Shown here: piece by piece, positions 28,836 through 38,411 of the stretch
How positions within the stretch are numbered: the first letter of the stretch is position 1
Layout of the letters: each line of letters opens with the position of its first letter
Notes under the pieces: generated by a model
What the model was told of the DNA's origin: nothing
Database searches by the model: none
The model's input: the letters and a program-made list of their open reading frames with translations, nothing else
Position numbers and translations under genes: made by a program
Source: Caldilineaceae bacterium SB0661_bin_32
GTDB lineage: Bacteria; Chloroflexota; Anaerolineae; Caldilineales; Caldilineaceae
Length of the DNA stretch: 64,000 bases
Direction: 5' to 3'
Assembly: GCA_009841235.1 (NCBI GenBank)
Contig: VXMH01000037.1
Span: 19,543-83,542, forward strand

Positions 28836-29627
28836 ATGAAGGGCAAAGCCTACCTGGTCGGCGCCGGGCCCGGGCGCGCCGACCTGATCAGCGTGCGCGG
28901 CCTTGCTCTTCTGCGCGCCGCCGACGTCGTAATCTACGACCGGCTCATCGCCCGGGAACTCCTGGATGAAGTCCGTCCCCAGGCCGAGCGGATATTTGTG
29001 GGCAAGCGGGGCTTTGGTCCCCGGACGGTCCAGCAAGAAGATATCAACGCTCTGCTTGTCGAACGCGTGGGAGCCGGTCTTCAGGTCGTGCGCTTGAAAG
29101 GCGGAGACGGCTTTGTCTTTGGAAGGGGGGGCGAGGAGTGCGCGGCGCTTGCCGCCGCGGGGCTGCCATTTGAAGTCGTGCCAGGCATCAGCGCGGCGAT
29201 AGCCGCGCCCGCCTATGCCGGCATCCCCGTCACGCATCGCGGCCAGGCGAGCGCCTTTACAGTTGTAGCCGGCTTTGAAGACCCGACCAAAGACGGGTCG
29301 AATACCGACTGGTCAGCGATGGCGAACGCACCCACCCTGGTGGTCCTGATGGGGGTCCGTTCCGCCGCCAAAATCTGTGATGCCCTGGTGGCACGCGGTC
29401 GCGATCCGGAATGCCCGGCTGCCGCAATTGCAAGCGCCTCAACCATCCATCAGAAGGTGGCGCGCTCCACGGTGGCCGGTCTGCCGCAAGCGATGGAATC
29501 GGCCGGGATATCTGCCCCGGCTGTACTTGTGTTCGGAGATGTCGTCGAACTACACGACCAGCTCGCTTGGTTTACCCCCGAAGAAGGCGGAAGAGGATTC
29601 GTCCCCCTCGGAAAGCCGGAAGATTAG
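28836..29627 (+). CDS. cobA: uroporphyrinogen-III C-methyltransferase
   Basis: VGAGPGRADLISVRGLALLRAADVVIYDRL, VRLKGGDGFVFGRGGEE, VPGISAAIAAPAYAGIPVTHR. Confidence 0.95.
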   Translation: MKGKAYLVGAGPGRADLISVRGLALLRAADVVIYDRLIARELLDEVRPQAERIFVGKRGFGPRTVQQEDINALLVERVGAGLQVVRLKGGDGFVFGRGGEECAALAAAGLPFEVVPGISAAIAAPAYAGIPVTHRGQASAFTVVAGFEDPTKDGSNTDWSAMANAPTLVVLMGVRSAAKICDALVARGRDPECPAAAIASASTIHQKVARSTVAGLPQAMESAGISAPAVLVFGDVVELHDQLAWFTPEEGGRGFVPLGKPED

Positions 29628-29654
29628 ACTGCGCAGTTGAGGCTTCGGTCTGCA

Positions 29655-29951
29655 CATTTGCTCACAATCCACAGTTCCGACGTCCATGCGGCTGCCAGCT
29701 ACTCACGATAGCGGCACCCAACGCTTGCCGGTTTGCCCCGTGCACGCCCGTGCATGAGACCTCTCCGACGCCATAGAGCTTGTCCACGGTCGAGCCCCCC
29801 ACTCGTCTACCCGGATACCGCCGCAGAAGTAGTGGGCGGCAGGCACAACCGGCGCCAAGTCGGAGCTGATGTCCACACCATACGCCAGCGACCGTTCCCG
29901 GGTCGTTGGGAAGTGGAGAGAATTTCGTCCCCGTCTTCGCTGTCCGAACAC
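29655..29951 (-). pseudogene. nadB: L-aspartate oxidase (nadB) relic, truncated and frameshifted
   Basis: Minus strand: FPTTRERSLAYGVDISSDLAPVVPAAHYFCGGIRVDEWG then (shift at the G6 run 29795-29800) GSTVDKLYGVGEVSCTGVHGANRQALGAAIVS; no FAD-domain N-terminus. Confidence 0.85.
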
Positions 29952-29994
29952 GGCGCGCCGACCAGAGGACGCACAGAAAGGAAAACGCCGAAAG

Positions 29995-31158
29995 TTAGCC
30001 GATCTCTACCATCCGCTGGACCGAACGCGCCGCTCTGGCCAGAATCTCTTCGGGAACAGTGATCTCGTGCTGCATCTTTTCCAGCGCAGCCAGGGTATCT
30101 TCCATCGTAATCTGGCCCATGTGGGGGCAACGGACAGAGCAGAGCCGCAACATCTCCTTGTCCGGGTTGGCGCCGATGATATTGTCCCCCATGGAGCATT
30201 CAGTCAGCAGAAGGTAACGCGGCGCGTCAGTCTCTTCGACATGGCGAATCATCGCCGACGTGCTGCCGGTGAAGTCTGATTCAGCAACAACCTCCGGACT
30301 GCATTCGGGGTGGGAAAGTATCAATGCATCCGGGAATTCGGCTCGCACGCGCCGGATGTCGTCCACGGTGAACTTGTCGTGAACCTCGCAACGCCCGTGC
30401 CATCCGATCAGGTCGAATTCCTCCGATTCCAGGGGAATGATCGGGTGGCCGGTCTCTTGATCGCGGCGGAACGGCGCCTGCGGTTCGAGCGACACCGGCA
30501 CGGGACCCATTCGGCCGCCGCCTTTCGTTTCGCCCCCGGCGGCCGTAGGAAAGATTATCTTCTTGCCTGTCTCCTCCGCCACGTTCCTGGCCAGGTACTC
30601 ATCGGGGAGGAAAATGACCTGTTCCGAGTCCAGTGAGTTCACCACCGCGACCGCGTTGCCGCTCGTGCAGCAGATGTCCGTCTCCGCTTTGACGTCGGCA
30701 TACGTGTTTACATAGGTCACCACCGGGACGCCGGGAAACCGCTCCTTGAGACGGCGCACGTCCTCCGCAGTTATGCTGGCGGCCAGTGAGCACCCAGCCT
30801 TTTCGGCCGGCAGCAGTACGGTCTTGTCCGGGCTGAGGATCTTGGCAGTCTCCGCCATGAACTCCACGCCGCAAAAGACGATCACGTCCTTATCGGTCTG
30901 CGCCGCCATCCGGCTGAGATAGAGGGAGTCGCCGACAAAGTCCGGGATCGAGTGGAAAAGAGCCGCCTCCATGTAGTTGTGGCCGAGGATGACCGCGTTG
31001 CGCTCCTTCTTAAGGCGGTTTATCTGCGCCGCGATTTCCGCCTTGATGCGCAACTCTACGTCAAGGGTCACGTCATGGAGCTTGCGCGCAAGCGCTTCAT
31101 ACATCAACCTGGCATCGGTGATCTCTGCCATAGGAGCTGCCAGTGTTGCAGTCTTCAT
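29995..31158 (-). CDS. nadA: quinolinate synthase A
   Basis: ILGHNYMEAALFHSIPDFVGDSL, VFCGVEFMAETAKILSPDKTVLLP, TYVNTYADVKAETDICCTSGNAV, SHPECSPEVV. Confidence 0.96.
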   Translation of the reverse strand: MKTATLAAPMAEITDARLMYEALARKLHDVTLDVELRIKAEIAAQINRLKKERNAVILGHNYMEAALFHSIPDFVGDSLYLSRMAAQTDKDVIVFCGVEFMAETAKILSPDKTVLLPAEKAGCSLAASITAEDVRRLKERFPGVPVVTYVNTYADVKAETDICCTSGNAVAVVNSLDSEQVIFLPDEYLARNVAEETGKKIIFPTAAGGETKGGGRMGPVPVSLEPQAPFRRDQETGHPIIPLESEEFDLIGWHGRCEVHDKFTVDDIRRVRAEFPDALILSHPECSPEVVAESDFTGSTSAMIRHVEETDAPRYLLLTECSMGDNIIGANPDKEMLRLCSVRCPHMGQITMEDTLAALEKMQHEITVPEEILARAARSVQRMVEIG

Positions 31159-31221
31159 TGGTGCTACCTCGCTTTTCAGATTCGCGGTCGGCGTCCAGCC
31201 GCCGTCCTCATATGGAGAACG

Positions 31222-32169
31222 TTAAACCGCCATCTCCAAATCGAAACTGACGTCGAGCGCGGGAACCGAATGGGTGAGCGCGCCGACAGAAATATAGTCT
31301 ACGCCTGTCGCGGCAATCGCCGCGACATTCTCCAGGCTTACGCCGCCGGAGGCTTCAAGAGGCGTTCGACCGGCGGTGATGGAAACGGCCTCTCTGATCT
31401 GGTCCGGGTTCATGTTGTCGAGCAGAATTCGGTCTACGTCGAGCGCGAGCGCCTCTTCCAACTGTGTCAGATCCGCCACTTCGACCTCGATCTCCAAGCC
31501 CTCGTACCGTGCCCGAATTCCCTGCACAGCCGGCGAAATGCCCCCGGCCGCGGCAATGTGATTGTCCTTGACGAGCGCCATGTCGAAAAGACCGAAGCGG
31601 TGATTCATTCCCCCTCCCAGCGTCACCGCCCTCTTGTCGAACAGGCGCAGTCCCGGCACGGTCTTGCGCGTGTCGAGGATGACTGCATTCGTGCCCCGGG
31701 CCGCCTCAACGTAGCTCCGGGTCAATGTCGCAATGCCCGACATGCGCTGCACAAAGTTCAGTGCCACCCTTTCGGCTGTCAGCAGGATCTGCGCGGGGCC
31801 GGAGGCACTGGCAATTACAGTGCCCGCTTCAACTCTTGCCCCGTCTTTCACAAAAGGGCAGTACTGGACCGCCTGACAAGCGCCCTCTTTCGACGCTGTC
31901 GAACGTTTCTCGTCCTCACCATTCGCCCAGGGCGGCCCCGCCATGACCACCGACGAATGCCCTTCAGCAAGCAGACCATAGGTCAACGTTATGACTTCCA
32001 GACCGGCGATGATCCCTGAAGACTTGGCCAAAAACTGTCCTCCGGCCTGCGTCTCCGCCGGGATCGTTGCCAGCGTGGTCACGTCTCCGCTGCCGATATC
32101 TTCGTTAAGCGCCAGGAGAACCGCCGGTCTGGCCTGCTCCACGAAATCGTTCACGTGCGCTTCCTCCAA
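31222..32169 (-). CDS. nadC: nicotinate-nucleotide diphosphorylase (carboxylating)
   Basis: EDIGSGDVTT, RVALNFVQRMSGIATLT, LDTRKTVPGLRLFDKRAVTLGGGMNHRFGLFDM, EASGGVSLENV. Confidence 0.96.
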   Translation of the reverse strand: MEEAHVNDFVEQARPAVLLALNEDIGSGDVTTLATIPAETQAGGQFLAKSSGIIAGLEVITLTYGLLAEGHSSVVMAGPPWANGEDEKRSTASKEGACQAVQYCPFVKDGARVEAGTVIASASGPAQILLTAERVALNFVQRMSGIATLTRSYVEAARGTNAVILDTRKTVPGLRLFDKRAVTLGGGMNHRFGLFDMALVKDNHIAAAGGISPAVQGIRARYEGLEIEVEVADLTQLEEALALDVDRILLDNMNPDQIREAVSITAGRTPLEASGGVSLENVAAIAATGVDYISVGALTHSVPALDVSFDLEMAV

Positions 32170-32493
32170 AGGAGGCGGATCCTACCGAATCTGCAGATCG
32201 AAAAAGGCTTTGCCGCGTAGAATACCACCAGCGCGAGTGATCCACCAAACGAGCCGTAAAAAACCGGACAGACGGCATCTGAAACTTCCCTGCCAGTGCT
32301 TGGCTGTTCGCGTAGCAGGCGGTGGCAGATCCGGCGTCCGTGTTTGCCCTCCGGGTAGACTTCTAACTGGTTGCGGTAAGGGGTCAATCTCGTTGAGACT
32401 GCGAGAATCAGGGACCGCTTTGACCGGCTGCGTAGTTCGGTTACACTGAAACCGGATCGTCAGGAAGGCGTATAGATCAGTGGAATGTTGCTG

Positions 32494-33576
32494 ATGAGTG
32501 AAACAGTTCTGTCAGATTCCGTCGTTTCCGCCGCGAGCGGGCCGCACGGGCGCATACACCGGACGAACCGGGTTGCCGGGTTGCACTATGACTGGCTTAT
32601 CAACCTGTTGTGCGCGGTCTTTGTCGGCGGTCTGTACCTGGACGGCTGGGCGCACAACCACGGGCGCGTCGACGAATCGTTTTTTACCCCTTGGCATGCC
32701 TTCTTTTACAGCGGCTACCTGCTCGTGGCAATCGCGTTTGCCGCTGTAGTAGTGGTCAACCGGACACGAGGATATTCGCTGTCTCTTTCCATTCCGGACG
32801 GTTATCGACTTACCGGAGTCGGCCTGTTCATCTTTGCCGCTGGCGGCGTCGGCGACATGGTGTGGCATGTACTCTTCGGTATCGAGCAAGGCGCCGAAGC
32901 CCTCTTCAGCCCGACCCACATCCTGCTGGGTCTCGGCATCGGCCTGATCGTAACCGGTCCTCTGCGCGCCGCCTGGAACCGGTGGGACACAGGCGGCAGC
33001 TGGCGCGAGCTGGGGCCAGCCGTTGCTTCACTGGGTACATTCCTGGCAGCCCTCACATTCTTCATGATGTTTTTCTTCCCCGTCACGGTCCTTCTCGGAA
33101 CACCCGGAACGGGCAGCGGCTACTTCCGCAACGACGTAGGCAAAGTGGCCGGCATGGTCGGGGCCACTATCACCGCTGCAGTACTGGCAGGACCGCTTCT
33201 ATTGACCCTGCGCCGCTGGCGGCTGCCATTTGGAGCCGTTTCGTCCGTTCTTTGGCTCTCTCTCCTCGGCGCCACAATAGTGGACTACGAGCGGCCGCTC
33301 ATGATCTGGCTCGCTCTGGGCATGGCCGTCCCCGCCGCGGCTCTGGACTACCTGGCTTGGCGAGCGCGACCGTTCGACAACCCCGACTGCGTGCGCTGGC
33401 TGGCCCCCGCTTTTCCCTTACTGCTTTACGGCGGATATTACGCCGTGCTCTTGCCAACCGTGGGGTCAACTTGGTCGGTTCACATGTGGACCAGTACGAT
33501 CGTCATACCGGCGGTCGCATGCTGGCTGCTCAGCTTCCTGCTGACGCCGCCGCAGTTGCCGGAGCGACAGTCTTGA
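32494..33576 (+). CDS. hypothetical polytopic membrane protein
   Basis: ORF with multiple hydrophobic segments; tTGA overlap with the downstream gene supports frame. Confidence 0.75.
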   Translation: MSETVLSDSVVSAASGPHGRIHRTNRVAGLHYDWLINLLCAVFVGGLYLDGWAHNHGRVDESFFTPWHAFFYSGYLLVAIAFAAVVVVNRTRGYSLSLSIPDGYRLTGVGLFIFAAGGVGDMVWHVLFGIEQGAEALFSPTHILLGLGIGLIVTGPLRAAWNRWDTGGSWRELGPAVASLGTFLAALTFFMMFFFPVTVLLGTPGTGSGYFRNDVGKVAGMVGATITAAVLAGPLLLTLRRWRLPFGAVSSVLWLSLLGATIVDYERPLMIWLALGMAVPAAALDYLAWRARPFDNPDCVRWLAPAFPLLLYGGYYAVLLPTVGSTWSVHMWTSTIVIPAVACWLLSFLLTPPQLPERQS

Positions 33577-34331
33577 CGCTACCGGCGCTCACCTCCGACC
33601 AGATGCGGGAAGTAAACCGGCTGATGGTCGAGAAATACGGCATCCAACTGCTCCAAATGATGGAAATCGCCGGCCTCAACCTCGCTCTCCTGGCCAGACA
33701 ACTCCTCTCTACGGAAGACGAAGAAGACGCACTGCTGGATCGACCCGTCGTGGTGCTGGCCGGCCGCGGCAGCAGCGGCGGCGGCGGGCTGGCCGCCGCC
33801 CGTCACCTTCTCAACTGGGGCGCGTGGGTGCAAATCGTGCTGACCCATCCACCGGGAGACCTGCCGCCTGGCGCAACGAGGGATCAGTTCTTGTTGCTTC
33901 AGAAAATGGACGCACCCCTGGCCTGGGCCGAGGAGGGATGGGAGCTGCCGCCCGCAGACCTGGTGATCGACGCCCTGATCGGCTACGGGTTGGAGGGAAA
34001 TCCGCACGGTCGGACCGCAGACCTGATTCAGCTGGCAAACAGCAGCGTGGCCCCGATACTGAGCCTGGACGCCCCCAGCGGCATCGAGGCCGCCAGCGGA
34101 GATCTGTACCTCCCCCATGTCTCGGCCACCGCGACCATGACGCTGGCGCTCCCAAAGCGCGGGCTTCTGCAGCCCAACGCCCTGGCGGCGTGCGGTCAAC
34201 TCTTCCTCGCCGACGTCGGAGTGCCGCCGGGTCTGTACGAACATCTGGACCTGGACGTGCCGCCCCTCTTTGCGAAGGCTACGGTCTTGCCGCTCCACGT
34301 ACGGAATGGCGTTGTTCTCCTGGAGGCGTAG
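33573..34331 (+). CDS. NAD(P)H-hydrate epimerase-like (YjeF N-terminal domain only)
   Basis: TTG start; LPALTSDQMREVNRLMVEKYGIQLLQMMEIAG, VVLAGRGSSGGGGLAAARHL, LDAPSGIEA. Confidence 0.82.
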   Translation: MTLPALTSDQMREVNRLMVEKYGIQLLQMMEIAGLNLALLARQLLSTEDEEDALLDRPVVVLAGRGSSGGGGLAAARHLLNWGAWVQIVLTHPPGDLPPGATRDQFLLLQKMDAPLAWAEEGWELPPADLVIDALIGYGLEGNPHGRTADLIQLANSSVAPILSLDAPSGIEAASGDLYLPHVSATATMTLALPKRGLLQPNALAACGQLFLADVGVPPGLYEHLDLDVPPLFAKATVLPLHVRNGVVLLEA

Positions 34332-34337
34332 AAAGTC

Positions 34338-34919
34338 GTGTTTGATTTTACCCCCATTTTCTTCGTAATCGGCTACCTGCTCATTTTCCTGGGCATCGTC
34401 GGCGCACTGGTGCCCGTACTGCCGGGGCCGCTGCTCATCTGGCTGGGCGCATTTGTCTGGGCCTGGGCCGACGGCTTTGCCCGCATCGGCTGGCCGACCC
34501 TCTTGGTCCTGGCTGTTCTCACCATTATCGCCTGGGGCGCCGATCTTGCGCTGAGCTTTCTCGGCAGCAAAAGGTCCGGCGCGGGCTGGCGTTCGATTGG
34601 CGTCTCGATTCTGGGGGGACTTATCGGCGCGATCCTGCTCTCCAGCGTACCTGTCGTCGGCACTTTCATTGGGGCCGCGATCGGCTCGATTTCGGCGCTG
34701 TGGCTGATGGAGTACCGCCGCGCTCAAGTCGCTTCCGGGAACGTTGCCGGACTGAAAAGCGGGACGGAGGCTTCAGACGCGTCGAATGTCCGGGAAAACA
34801 GGGCCGCCGCAACGCGAGCGGTTAGGGGCTATGTAGGCGGATTCATGATGGCCATGGCCGTGGAGTTCATCATCAGTCTGATGATGCTTACTATATTTGC
34901 CTGGCAGGCCTTCCTGTAG
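34338..34919 (+). CDS. DUF456-like membrane protein
   Basis: GYLLIFLGIVGALVPVLPGPLLIWLGAFVWAWADGF, GGLIGAILLSSVPVVGTFIGAAIGS. Confidence 0.82.
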   Translation: MFDFTPIFFVIGYLLIFLGIVGALVPVLPGPLLIWLGAFVWAWADGFARIGWPTLLVLAVLTIIAWGADLALSFLGSKRSGAGWRSIGVSILGGLIGAILLSSVPVVGTFIGAAIGSISALWLMEYRRAQVASGNVAGLKSGTEASDASNVRENRAAATRAVRGYVGGFMMAMAVEFIISLMMLTIFAWQAFL

Positions 34920-34934
34920 AAAGGCGGAGGAGAA

Positions 34935-35573
34935 GTGCGGGCTGTCGTTTTCGTCAATGGGGATATAGCCGACTACGGCGCAGTGACCCGCTGGCTGCGC
35001 GACGATGACTATCGCATCGCCGCTGACGGCGGCGCGCGCCACATGGAAGCCCTTGGCCTGTCGCCCGACGTAATCGTAGGTGACCTGGACAGTATCGACG
35101 ATGTTCTGCTCGCCAGGCTGCAGGAAGAGGGCGCCGCGGTGGAAAGACACCCGGTCGCCAAAGACGCCACCGATCTGGAGCTGGCGATCGCACGCGCGGT
35201 CAAAGACGGCGCCAAAGAAGTCCTGCTGATCGGCGCCCTCGGGGGTCGGCTGGACCAGACCCTTGCCAATCTCCTGATATTGGCCCGACAGGACGATTCT
35301 GTCCCGCTTGTCGTCGCCGAGGGAGACCAGCTGGCGCGCGTGTTGCGCGGGCCCCAACTGCTGACTTTGACGGGGCCGGTCGGCGGCTACGTCAGCGCGG
35401 TTGCCCTCAGCGAAGAGGCAACGGGCATTACCTACAGGGGCCTCGAGTACCCGCTTGAGAACGCAACCTTGCGTCTTGGCAGCACGCGCGGCGTGAGCAA
35501 CACGCTGGCATCCTCACCGGCGCAGATATCAGTTGAGACCGGCATCCTGCTCGTAATCCAGCAGTATCCCTGA
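34935..35573 (+). CDS. thiN: thiamine diphosphokinase
   Basis: AADGGARHMEALGLSPDVIVGDLDSI, HPVAKDATDLELAIARAV, GALGGRLDQTLANLLIL. Confidence 0.92.
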   Translation: MRAVVFVNGDIADYGAVTRWLRDDDYRIAADGGARHMEALGLSPDVIVGDLDSIDDVLLARLQEEGAAVERHPVAKDATDLELAIARAVKDGAKEVLLIGALGGRLDQTLANLLILARQDDSVPLVVAEGDQLARVLRGPQLLTLTGPVGGYVSAVALSEEATGITYRGLEYPLENATLRLGSTRGVSNTLASSPAQISVETGILLVIQQYP

Positions 35574-35648
35574 ACGCGCCTTCCTGCTTCCCACGTCAGT
35601 CGACCTGTCGGCACGTCTGCCAGGCCGCCAGACAGCTGCCGGCAGCAT

Positions 35649-36470
35649 CTACTCTCCCGTCGCGCCAACGCCGTTCTCTTCCTGCCCTCCTGCCGGTTGG
35701 AAGCCGCGGTCTCTGTCCGCCGTCTGCGCCAGCATGAACGCCAGCCCTACTGCTGCAAACAGCGCCAACACCTGGGAAAATCGCAGCGAGCCCAGCAGAC
35801 GCGCATCCGCCGCAAAACCGTCGGTGAAGAGCCGCAGCAGCGCCAGCGCCAGGACCGCCTGGCCGGCAAGCCGCCCCGGTCTGGCCCAGTTGCCCCAAAG
35901 CAAAAAGCCTCCGACAATCAACATCATCCCCGTTGCCCGGTAGAGTGCGACGGGATGACGGACCGCTGCCGGCTCAGACAGGACAGCGTCATACGAACTG
36001 CCCATCCAGCCGAAAACCAAGGACAACCCACCCGGCGGAACGCCGGTCGTCCCGAGTACGGCGCCCGTCAGAAAGTTCGAAATCTCCAATACCGCGCCGC
36101 CCCCGAGCACCCCGAACACAGCTGCAACGCCGACCGGCCTTGGATCGACCTCCATGCGAACTAAGTACAAGTAGGCTGCAACCAGCGCGCCCACCACCCC
36201 CGGCCACAACAGCAGTCCCCCGGGACGGATGCTCACCAGGAGCAGCGGCTCCGCGCGATAGACGTCCCAGAACTGGACGACATGCGACAGCCGGGCTACA
36301 ATGACCCCCGCAGCAAGGGCGATCGTGCCCACATTCCAAACTGTGTCCGGGTCCAGCTGCAGCCGTCTGCCAGCCCGCGCCATGACCGACAGTCCGAACC
36401 AGGCAGCAACAATCGCCAGGATCTGGGCCGTAGGCAGTGATAGCGGTCCCAAAGGCAGTGATGGATACAC
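35649..36470 (-). CDS. prolipoprotein diacylglyceryl transferase-like membrane protein (signature degenerate)
   Basis: Lgt-like topology, RPGGLLLWPGVVGAL, VRHPVALYRATG; the GRxGNFxNxE position reads LEISNFLTGA. Confidence 0.72.
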   Translation of the reverse strand: MYPSLPLGPLSLPTAQILAIVAAWFGLSVMARAGRRLQLDPDTVWNVGTIALAAGVIVARLSHVVQFWDVYRAEPLLLVSIRPGGLLLWPGVVGALVAAYLYLVRMEVDPRPVGVAAVFGVLGGGAVLEISNFLTGAVLGTTGVPPGGLSLVFGWMGSSYDAVLSEPAAVRHPVALYRATGMMLIVGGFLLWGNWARPGRLAGQAVLALALLRLFTDGFAADARLLGSLRFSQVLALFAAVGLAFMLAQTADRDRGFQPAGGQEENGVGATGE

Positions 36471-36596
36471 AGTTACGCCTCCGCTGGGGCTTGGCGCAGT
36501 GTCACTTAATCAGATGAGTCGGCGCCAGACCCACCTGTAGTATACTGTTTTCGCTTCGACTGCAAACTTAATCAGGCAACCGTTGCCCACAATCCC

Positions 36597-38411
36597 ATGA
36601 ATCTGGACCACATTCGCAACTTCTGCATCATCGCACATATCGATCACGGCAAGAGCACGCTGGCCGACCGCCTGATCCAGCATACCGGGACCGTTACCGA
36701 CCGGGAGATGAAGGAGCAGCTTCTCGACTCAATGGACCTGGAACGCGAAAAAGGCGTCACGATCAAGGCCAGCGCCGTACGCATGATCTACCGGCGCCAG
36801 TCCAATGGCGAGCCCCCGGCGGACTATGAAATGAACCTGATCGACACGCCCGGACACGTCGATTTCACCTACGAGGTCAAGCGCGCTCTGCAGGCCTGCG
36901 AGGGCGCCATCCTCGTCGTGGACGCCTCCCAGGGCATTCAGGCCCAGACGGTCGCCCACCTTCTGGCCGCGATGGAGCTGGACCTGACCATCGTCCCCGT
37001 CCTGAACAAAATCGACCTGCCGGCGGCCGTGCCCGATGAAGTTGCCCAGGATATCGAGGACCTGCTGGCCGTTCCCGCCGCCGACATCCTCCGGATCAGC
37101 GCCAAAGACAGTGTCAACATCGAGGAAGTGCTGGAAGAGATCGTCAAGCAGGTGCCTCCGCCGCAAGGGAACGCAGGCGATAAGCTGCAGGCTCTGATCT
37201 TCGATTGCCACTACGACCCTTACAAAGGCGTCGTGGCCTACGTCCGGGTGGTGAACGGCACACTCTCGGCGCCGGCCGCCCTCTTGGCGATCTCAAGCGA
37301 CAAACGCATCGATCCAATCGAAATCGGAATCCTGACCCCCGCGCCCGTCAAGGCTTCGCGACTGACTGCCGGCGAAGTCGGCTACATTGCCACCGGCCTC
37401 AAGAGCGTACAGGACCTCGACGTCGGCGACACCATTACCCTCGCCTCCGATCCTGCCCCAGAATCCCTGCCCGGCTACGAGCCGATGAAGCCGATGGTCT
37501 TCGCCGGTCTCTATCCGACCGACTCAGACAGTTACCACGATCTCCGCGACGCCCTCGAAAAACTGCACCTCAACGACGGCGCACTCACATTTGAACCGGA
37601 GACAAGCCAGGCCCTGGGGTTCGGATTTCGCCTCGGCTTTCTCGGCCTCTTCCACATGGAGATCGTTCAGGAACGGCTCGAGAGAGAGTACGACCTGGAC
37701 ATTATCTTTACCGCGCCCTCCGTGGCCTACCGTGTGGTGACAACCAGCGGCAGCGAATTCCTGCTCGAAAGCCCCGCCGATCTGCCCGACGCCAGCGAGA
37801 TCGAGCGGATCGAGGAGCCATGGTGCAGCCTGCAGATCTACGCGCCATCCGAATACATAGGCCCTGTCCTTGAAATGGTGACGAAGCGCCGCGGCCGCGT
37901 AGTGAACCAGCTGTGGCTGGACACGAAACGGGTGGAGCTCAGTTTCCAGATTCCACTGGCCGAAATCATCGTAGACTTTTACAATGAGCTCAAGGCCCGC
38001 ACGCGCGGCTACGCCTCGATGGACTACGTCCTGCAAGACTATCATGCCTCCGATATGGTCAAACTCGACGTCCTGGTCAACGGCCATCCGGTTGACGCCT
38101 TGAGCATCATTATTCATCGTGAAAACGCCTTTTACAAGGGGCAGCGCATGGTCAGCAAGATGAAAGAGATCATCCCTCGCCAGCAGTTCGTTGTCCCCAT
38201 TCAGGCTGCCATCGGCAACAAGGTAATCAGCCGCGCCAACGTGAAGGCCGTGCGCAAGGATGTTCTCTCCAAGTGCTACGGCGGCGACGTGACCAGGAAG
38301 CGCAAACTGCTCGAAAATCAGAAGGCGGGCAAGAAGCGCATGAAGATGGTCGGCTCTGTAGAGATCCCGCAGGAGGCCTTCATGACTGTCTTGAGCCTGG
38401 AGGATGAGTAA
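36597..38411 (+). CDS. lepA: elongation factor 4
   Basis: NFCIIAHIDHGKSTLADRLIQHTG, LIDTPGHVDF, VPVLNKIDLPAA; C-terminal GGDVTRKRKLLENQKAGKKRMK. Confidence 0.98.
   Translation: MNLDHIRNFCIIAHIDHGKSTLADRLIQHTGTVTDREMKEQLLDSMDLEREKGVTIKASAVRMIYRRQSNGEPPADYEMNLIDTPGHVDFTYEVKRALQACEGAILVVDASQGIQAQTVAHLLAAMELDLTIVPVLNKIDLPAAVPDEVAQDIEDLLAVPAADILRISAKDSVNIEEVLEEIVKQVPPPQGNAGDKLQALIFDCHYDPYKGVVAYVRVVNGTLSAPAALLAISSDKRIDPIEIGILTPAPVKASRLTAGEVGYIATGLKSVQDLDVGDTITLASDPAPESLPGYEPMKPMVFAGLYPTDSDSYHDLRDALEKLHLNDGALTFEPETSQALGFGFRLGFLGLFHMEIVQERLEREYDLDIIFTAPSVAYRVVTTSGSEFLLESPADLPDASEIERIEEPWCSLQIYAPSEYIGPVLEMVTKRRGRVVNQLWLDTKRVELSFQIPLAEIIVDFYNELKARTRGYASMDYVLQDYHASDMVKLDVLVNGHPVDALSIIIHRENAFYKGQRMVSKMKEIIPRQQFVVPIQAAIGNKVISRANVKAVRKDVLSKCYGGDVTRKRKLLENQKAGKKRMKMVGSVEIPQEAFMTVLSLEDE

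Noticed and set aside
32370-32470. Possible tRNA-like segment
   Set aside because: GTAGTTCGGTTACAC resembles a T-arm only loosely; no cloverleaf could be built.
32610-33572. Long N-terminal extension of the NnrE-like ORF
   Set aside because: R-rich translation out of frame over the membrane-protein gene; the TTG at 33573 fits the family start and tTGA coupling.
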